A stretch of 37,066 bases of DNA from contig DAIOGN010000013.1 in NCBI GenBank assembly GCA_036745245.1, positions 1-37,066 of the forward strand, written 5' to 3'. Shown piece by piece: positions 33,695 through 37,066 of the stretch. The notes beneath the pieces are model-generated. The model worked only from the letters and a program-made list of their open reading frames with translations, had not been told where the DNA came from and did not search any database. Position numbers and translations under genes: made by a program. The DNA comes from DAIOGN01 sp036745245 (GTDB lineage: Bacteria > Zixibacteria > MSB-5A5 > JAUVRN01). Positions within the stretch are counted from its first letter, which is position 1; every line of letters begins with the position of its first letter.

Positions 33695-33720
33695 GCCCCG
33701 CGTGCGCGCGGGGCTTTTTT
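33695..33720 (+). terminator. Rho-independent terminator of the respiratory operon
   Basis: GCCCCGCG (33695-33702), loop TGCG and CGCGGGGC (33707-33714) form a perfect 8-bp stem followed by six T residues. A textbook intrinsic terminator, 31 bases after the octaheme cytochrome stop. Confidence 0.93.
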
Positions 33721-33729
33721 GTGCTCTCC

Positions 33730-34554
33730 ATGGCAGACTCAATGCAGGTATCGGCCCCGGTCGGCGAAAGGCGGGCTGTAGCCTGGTTCAGGTTCGCGAA
33801 CCTCGTGTGCTCTTGCCTGTGTCTGGCGCTGGTCGCCGCGTGGTCGAACGAGGCTGGAGCCGGGGGGTCCAAAGTGGATGCGCAGGCCGATTCGCCTGCC
33901 GATCGCCTGTATCTGCGCGCCTGCGGACATGCGGCTCGCGGTCACCTGGAACTTGCGTACGAACTCCTGGCGGAGTCCTTCGGGCACGGATTGACGCACC
34001 CCATGCAGGTGGCCGTGGACACATCTCTTGCTCCACTTCTCGCCGACTCCATCTGGCGGCCGCAGGTGCGGGATCTGATCCATCGCCACGCCTGGGACGA
34101 GGAGGCTGTGATGGCCCCTCGCAGCCTGCCAGGCCGGCGGGTGGTGATCGTGGTGAGGCTTCTGGACGATCACGATGCTCCGGTGTCCCGGGCTGTGGTA
34201 GACCTGCGCCAGTCGGATGCGGCGCACCCGTGCACGCCGGACAGCGGTTGGAATCCCAGGCTCTTTGCCTCGCTGCGTGCGGGAGATTCCGGACGGGTGG
34301 CCGTGGAAACGAACCTGCCAGACACCTCGGGAAACGGCAATGGCTGCCCGCTGGCCCGTCACCTTCACCTCACAGCCGAGCGCCAGGGGTTCGCGGCGCT
34401 CAGGGGTGTGATCCTTCTGGGGGAGGATTCCACAGCGGCTGCCTTCGCCCGTGAGAGCACGACGTGGGGTGCTACATGGACCGCCCGGTCGGTCCCGGAC
34501 ACGTCGGGAGCGCGAGACTATCAGGCGGACATCCGGATGCGCCGGCTGCCCTGA
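33730..34554 (+). CDS. Exported protein of unknown function with an intradiol-dioxygenase-like beta-sandwich
   Basis: About 274 residues. A hydrophobic export-like segment (LVCSCLCLALVAAWS) follows a short basic start. A helical region of about 100 residues comes next, then a beta-rich domain: VVIVVRLLDDHDAPVSRAVVDL is like carboxypeptidase-regulatory or intradiol dioxygenase strands, and H211 and H213 in ARHLHLTAERQGF resemble the HxH part of intradiol iron sites. The two Tyr ligands of true dioxygenases are not evident, so enzymatic function is doubtful. The start is set at the ATG at 33730 (33742 also possible) because the longer frame would begin within the terminator. It has no partner genes nearby. 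Confidence 0.6.
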   Translation: MADSMQVSAPVGERRAVAWFRFANLVCSCLCLALVAAWSNEAGAGGSKVDAQADSPADRLYLRACGHAARGHLELAYELLAESFGHGLTHPMQVAVDTSLAPLLADSIWRPQVRDLIHRHAWDEEAVMAPRSLPGRRVVIVVRLLDDHDAPVSRAVVDLRQSDAAHPCTPDSGWNPRLFASLRAGDSGRVAVETNLPDTSGNGNGCPLARHLHLTAERQGFAALRGVILLGEDSTAAAFARESTTWGATWTARSVPDTSGARDYQADIRMRRLP

Positions 34555-34575
34555 GGTCGCCTCGAATCAGTCCTA

Positions 34576-34603
34576 TTGACATTCCGGCCGGCTAAGGTAA
34601 GTT
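34576..34603 (+). promoter_or_regulatory. Possible promoter upstream of dockerin gene 3
   Basis: A consensus TTGACA (34576-34581) is followed after 16 bases by TAAGTT (34598-34603), a poor -10. The leader to the ATG at 34792 would be about 180 bases with no visible gene. Confidence 0.3.
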
Positions 34604-34791
34604 AAGGGTCGAAGGTACCTGAGTTTCCCGCTGTGTGGAATTCTAGGGTGAGCGGATAGCGGTCCTCGCGCTGCCTCTCCCGACCGCACCAGACGACCAC
34701 TGCAGAATCGGCTGTAGCTATTGCTGTGCCCTTCTGTGAGGTACAGAACCGTATCGCCCCGGACGATAGAATGTTCATCACGGAGGAGCTC

Positions 34792-35652
34792 ATGACCAGG
34801 CTCGTTCTCGGTACCGCTTGTATACTCACAGCTACGCTCATTGTCACTCTGTCCCCTGGACGCTCGATGGCCGACTCCGGCCTTCCGGGCACCCTTGCCA
34901 CGCCGGAACGGGAGATGACCGCCCCGGCCACTCGACACGGATCGGTGGTGGCTGCACCCGCCGCGTTTGTGATCAATGAAGACTTCGGAGGGACCTTTCC
35001 TCCAACCGGCTGGACCGTTACCAAGGCCAACGTATCCTACAGCTGGTTGCAGGGCGCCGACACGTACGGCCCGCTCGACGGGGATGCCCGCGTGGATGAA
35101 GACCCGGGCGCCGGCGCACAGAACGAATGGCTGAAGTCCCCCACGGTGAACCTCGCGGGATCCATTTCCGAGGTGATCCTGTACTTTCATTTCAAGATGA
35201 GCTACGTGCGTTCGATCTCGCCCGACAACTTCCAGAATCTGGAAGTCTGGGTGTCCACCAACGGCGGCAGCACGTTTCCCACGAAGGTGTGGGATGAGAC
35301 GAATGAGGGGCAGTTTAACAATTACCAGTGGGTGGGCGCCAGCGTGAATCTGCCCACCCTGGTGGGTAAGAACAGCGTCAAGATTGCGTTCCGCTCGGTG
35401 GGAACGGGCGGCGGCCCGGTGGACGTCGACCTGGTGCAGCTGGCCACCTTCCTCTGCGGTGACGTCACCTCCGACCAGGTTCTCACGTCGTCGGACGTGA
35501 TCTTCCTCGTGAACTACATCTTCAAGGGGGGCCCGGCGCCGGTTCCGGCGTCCGACGCCGACATGAACAACAACAACGTGGTCAACTCAGCCGACATCAT
35601 CTATATGGTGAATCACGTGTTCAAGGCCGGGCCGCCTCCGCCGTGTCCTTAA
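34792..35652 (+). CDS. Secreted adhesin-like protein with C-terminal dockerin repeats
   Basis: A 286-residue secreted protein. It has a signal peptide (LVLGTACILTATLIVTLS ... GRSMA) and a cleaved-adhesin/choice-of-anchor-J-like beta-sandwich (INEDFGGTFPPTGWTV, DEDPGAGAQNEWLKSPTVNL, VWVSTNGGSTFP). Two dockerin-type calcium loops follow: GDVTSDQVLTSSDVIFLVNYIFKGG, and DADMNNNNVVNSADIIYMVNHVFKAG. The start at 34792 has GGAGG (34782-34787) just upstream; the longer frame is not supported. Its dockerin is related to, but different from, those of the tandem pair near the window start. No cohesin gene is in the window. Surface attachment or assembly is inferred. Confidence 0.82.
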   Translation: MTRLVLGTACILTATLIVTLSPGRSMADSGLPGTLATPEREMTAPATRHGSVVAAPAAFVINEDFGGTFPPTGWTVTKANVSYSWLQGADTYGPLDGDARVDEDPGAGAQNEWLKSPTVNLAGSISEVILYFHFKMSYVRSISPDNFQNLEVWVSTNGGSTFPTKVWDETNEGQFNNYQWVGASVNLPTLVGKNSVKIAFRSVGTGGGPVDVDLVQLATFLCGDVTSDQVLTSSDVIFLVNYIFKGGPAPVPASDADMNNNNVVNSADIIYMVNHVFKAGPPPPCP

Positions 35653-35695
35653 GATTCTGAATCATGCGCGGCGCTGGATGAAGCGCCCAACGGGC

Positions 35696-37066
35696 CTAGT
35701 GCCTGAAGTGTCTGCGGCCGGTGGTGACCATGCACACGCCGGCCTTTTTTATTGCGGCGAACACCTCGTCATCCTTCTTACTCCCCCCCGGCTGGATGAA
35801 GGCCGCGACCCCGGCTGCAATGGCAACTTCGGGTCCGTCGGCCAGGGGGAAGAAGGCGTCGGAGGCAAGACAGCTTCCCAGCGCGTCCACCCCGGCTCTC
35901 TCACAGGCGATGCGTACGGCGTCCACGCGCGACGTCTGGCCGCCGCACAGACCCACGGTACGCGTGCCCTGCGCCAGCACGATCGCGTTTGATTTGACGT
36001 GCTTCACCACCCTCCATGCGAAACGCAGGCTGGCCTCCTGGGCCGGCGTGGGCGTGCGATCCGACACCGGCGTCAGATCCGGCTCGTCGGGAACGTCGGG
36101 GGTCATGACCAGCGCGCCGCCGCGAATGATTTTCATCATGCGCGCGGGAAAGAGGCGCTGCTCCATGGCGGGCAGTTCCAATACGCGCCGCTGCTTTTTC
36201 TTCTTCAGAAGCTCCAGTGCTTCAGGTGCAACTCCGGGCGCCAGGATGCACTCCACGAACTGTGTGTCGTTCACCAGCCCGGCGGTGTCGAGATCGAGTA
36301 CCCGATTGAACCCGAGGATGGATCCGTACGCCGACACCGGATCGGCTTCGAGCGCCTGCCGGTACGCCTCGGCCAGGGTCGCCGCCGTGGCGGCGCCGCA
36401 GGGATTGGCGTGCTTCACCACACAGGCGAAGGGCTCGTCGAACTCCATGCACAGGTCGAGCGTGGCTTCGAGATCGGCGTAGTTGTTGTACGATAGTTCC
36501 TTCCCCGAGAGCACGCGGGCGTTCAGCAGGGACGCCACGTCGGCGCGGGCATCGAGATCCCTGTAGAGCGCGGCCGGCTGGTGAGGGTTCTCGCCGTAGC
36601 GCAGCGAACCCTCCAGGGACAATCGCAGGGGAAGCGACGGGGGAAAGGTGCCTTCGCCTTCGAAATACGATGACACCGCCACGTCGTAGTCGCGCGTGTG
36701 CGCAAAGGCCGCCGCGGCAAAGCGCCGCCTCTGATCCAGCGTGAGCCCGCCCTGCGTCTCCCACATCGACAGGAACTCGCCGTACTGCGAAGGCGACGTC
36801 AGCACCGTAGTGTAGGCGTGGTTCTTGGCGGCCGCGCGGATCATGGACGGTCCGCCGATGTCGATCATTTCGATGCGCTCGGAATCGTCGGTTGCGGGAT
36901 CGGCGGCCGTGGCGGCGAAGGGATAGAGGTTCACCACCACCAGGTCGATCGTGTCGATGCCGGCCTGGCGTAATGCCGCCAGGTCCTCCTTGTGATCGCG
37001 CCGGGCGAGCAGCCCCGCGAAGACCACCGGATGCAGGGTCTTCACGCGCCCGCCCAGAATCTCCTT
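35696..37066 (-). CDS. purH: Bifunctional AICAR formyltransferase/IMP cyclohydrolase PurH (start outside window)
   Basis: About 457 codons are present, and the N-terminus runs off the window (KEILGGRVKTLHPVVFAGLLARR). The N-terminal IMP cyclohydrolase part continues with NLYPF and IDIGGPSMIRAAAKN. The C-terminal AICAR transformylase part has LRYGENPHQPAALY, ELSYNNYADLEATLD and the catalytic KH pair in VVKHANPCGAA. VKSNAIVL and the end CMVTTGRRHFRH are invariant features. PurH performs the last two steps of de novo IMP synthesis. Its stop lies 44 bases from the convergent dockerin gene. Its 3' end contains the hairpin and T-tract described next, which acts on the other strand. Confidence 0.97.
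   Translation of the reverse strand, partial: KEILGGRVKTLHPVVFAGLLARRDHKEDLAALRQAGIDTIDLVVVNLYPFAATAADPATDDSERIEMIDIGGPSMIRAAAKNHAYTTVLTSPSQYGEFLSMWETQGGLTLDQRRRFAAAAFAHTRDYDVAVSSYFEGEGTFPPSLPLRLSLEGSLRYGENPHQPAALYRDLDARADVASLLNARVLSGKELSYNNYADLEATLDLCMEFDEPFACVVKHANPCGAATAATLAEAYRQALEADPVSAYGSILGFNRVLDLDTAGLVNDTQFVECILAPGVAPEALELLKKKKQRRVLELPAMEQRLFPARMMKIIRGGALVMTPDVPDEPDLTPVSDRTPTPAQEASLRFAWRVVKHVKSNAIVLAQGTRTVGLCGGQTSRVDAVRIACERAGVDALGSCLASDAFFPLADGPEVAIAAGVAAFIQPGGSKKDDEVFAAIKKAGVCMVTTGRRHFRH
35716..35750 (+). terminator. Terminator for dockerin gene 3, inside the purH 3' end
   Basis: GGCCGG (35716-35721) and CCGGCC (35739-35744) form a stem, extended by TG/CA pairing, followed by six T and ATT on the plus strand. 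It lies 64 bases after the dockerin stop and is entirely within the last codons of purH on the opposite strand. Confidence 0.6.

Noticed and set aside
1..37066. tRNA, rRNA and CRISPR arrays
   Set aside because: I saw no cloverleaf with CCA-type acceptor, no rRNA-like conserved stretch, and no regularly spaced direct repeats.

Overview
This is a high-GC bacterial window with dense, mostly co-directional genes. Several features suggest an uncultured lineage near the FCB/Eisenbacteria-Zixibacteria-Krumholzibacteria group. These are secreted proteins ending in dockerin-type repeats of the 'SADIIxLVNFVFKxGxPP' style, a large Ser/Thr kinase-TPR receptor, many parvulin and TPR proteins, and a Rieske/cytochrome b complex with a multiheme subunit. 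The taxonomic placement is an inference. Two 10-N scaffold gaps (3277-3286 and 20890-20899) show that this is a draft or metagenome assembly.

Layout. (1) Positions 1-1959, minus strand: a yggS-yggT-divIVA cell-division cluster followed by a strange gene fragment cut by the window edge. (2) Positions 2232-5174, plus strand: two tandem paralogous secreted proteins (lectin-like domain, thrombospondin-3-type calcium repeat, dockerin). (3) Positions 5190-14943, minus strand, about 10 kb in one direction: pyruvoyl-dependent arginine decarboxylase, agmatinase, a 165-bp inverted-repeat element, mfd, two parvulin-type periplasmic chaperones (a lipoprotein and a SurA-like protein), hflX, and a single-domain response regulator. 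(4) Positions 15115-20155, plus strand: a secreted dienelactone-hydrolase-family enzyme, mutM, the Ser/Thr kinase with TolB/FlgO-like and TPR domains, and a DUF2203 protein. (5) Positions 20246-26886: a B12-binding-type radical SAM protein, then a probable bacterial sphingolipid locus. In that locus a GNAT-type ceramide synthase candidate and serine palmitoyltransferase lie on the minus strand, divergent from a CerR-like SDR, a small membrane protein and a class V PLP enzyme on the plus strand. (6) Positions 26959-27998: two small exported TPR proteins ending at a clear terminator. (7) Positions 28283-33664: a five-gene respiratory operon of Rieske protein, cytochrome b6-type subunit, subunit IV, 2x[4Fe-4S] ferredoxin and an eight-heme cytochrome c, with a promoter before it and a strong terminator after it. 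(8) Positions 33730-37066: a secreted protein of unknown function, a third dockerin protein, and purH on the minus strand running off the end.

The strongest biology is the compact ceramide/sphingolipid cluster and the bc-type quinol-oxidising complex. The complex carries its own ferredoxin and octaheme subunits, and its quinol-site motif is APWY instead of PEWY, which fits a menaquinol-type enzyme. Also notable are the MITE-like element whose outer edge supplies the agmatinase stop codon, the tandem dockerin proteins, and a SurA-like gene that seems to lack any ATG/GTG/TTG start.
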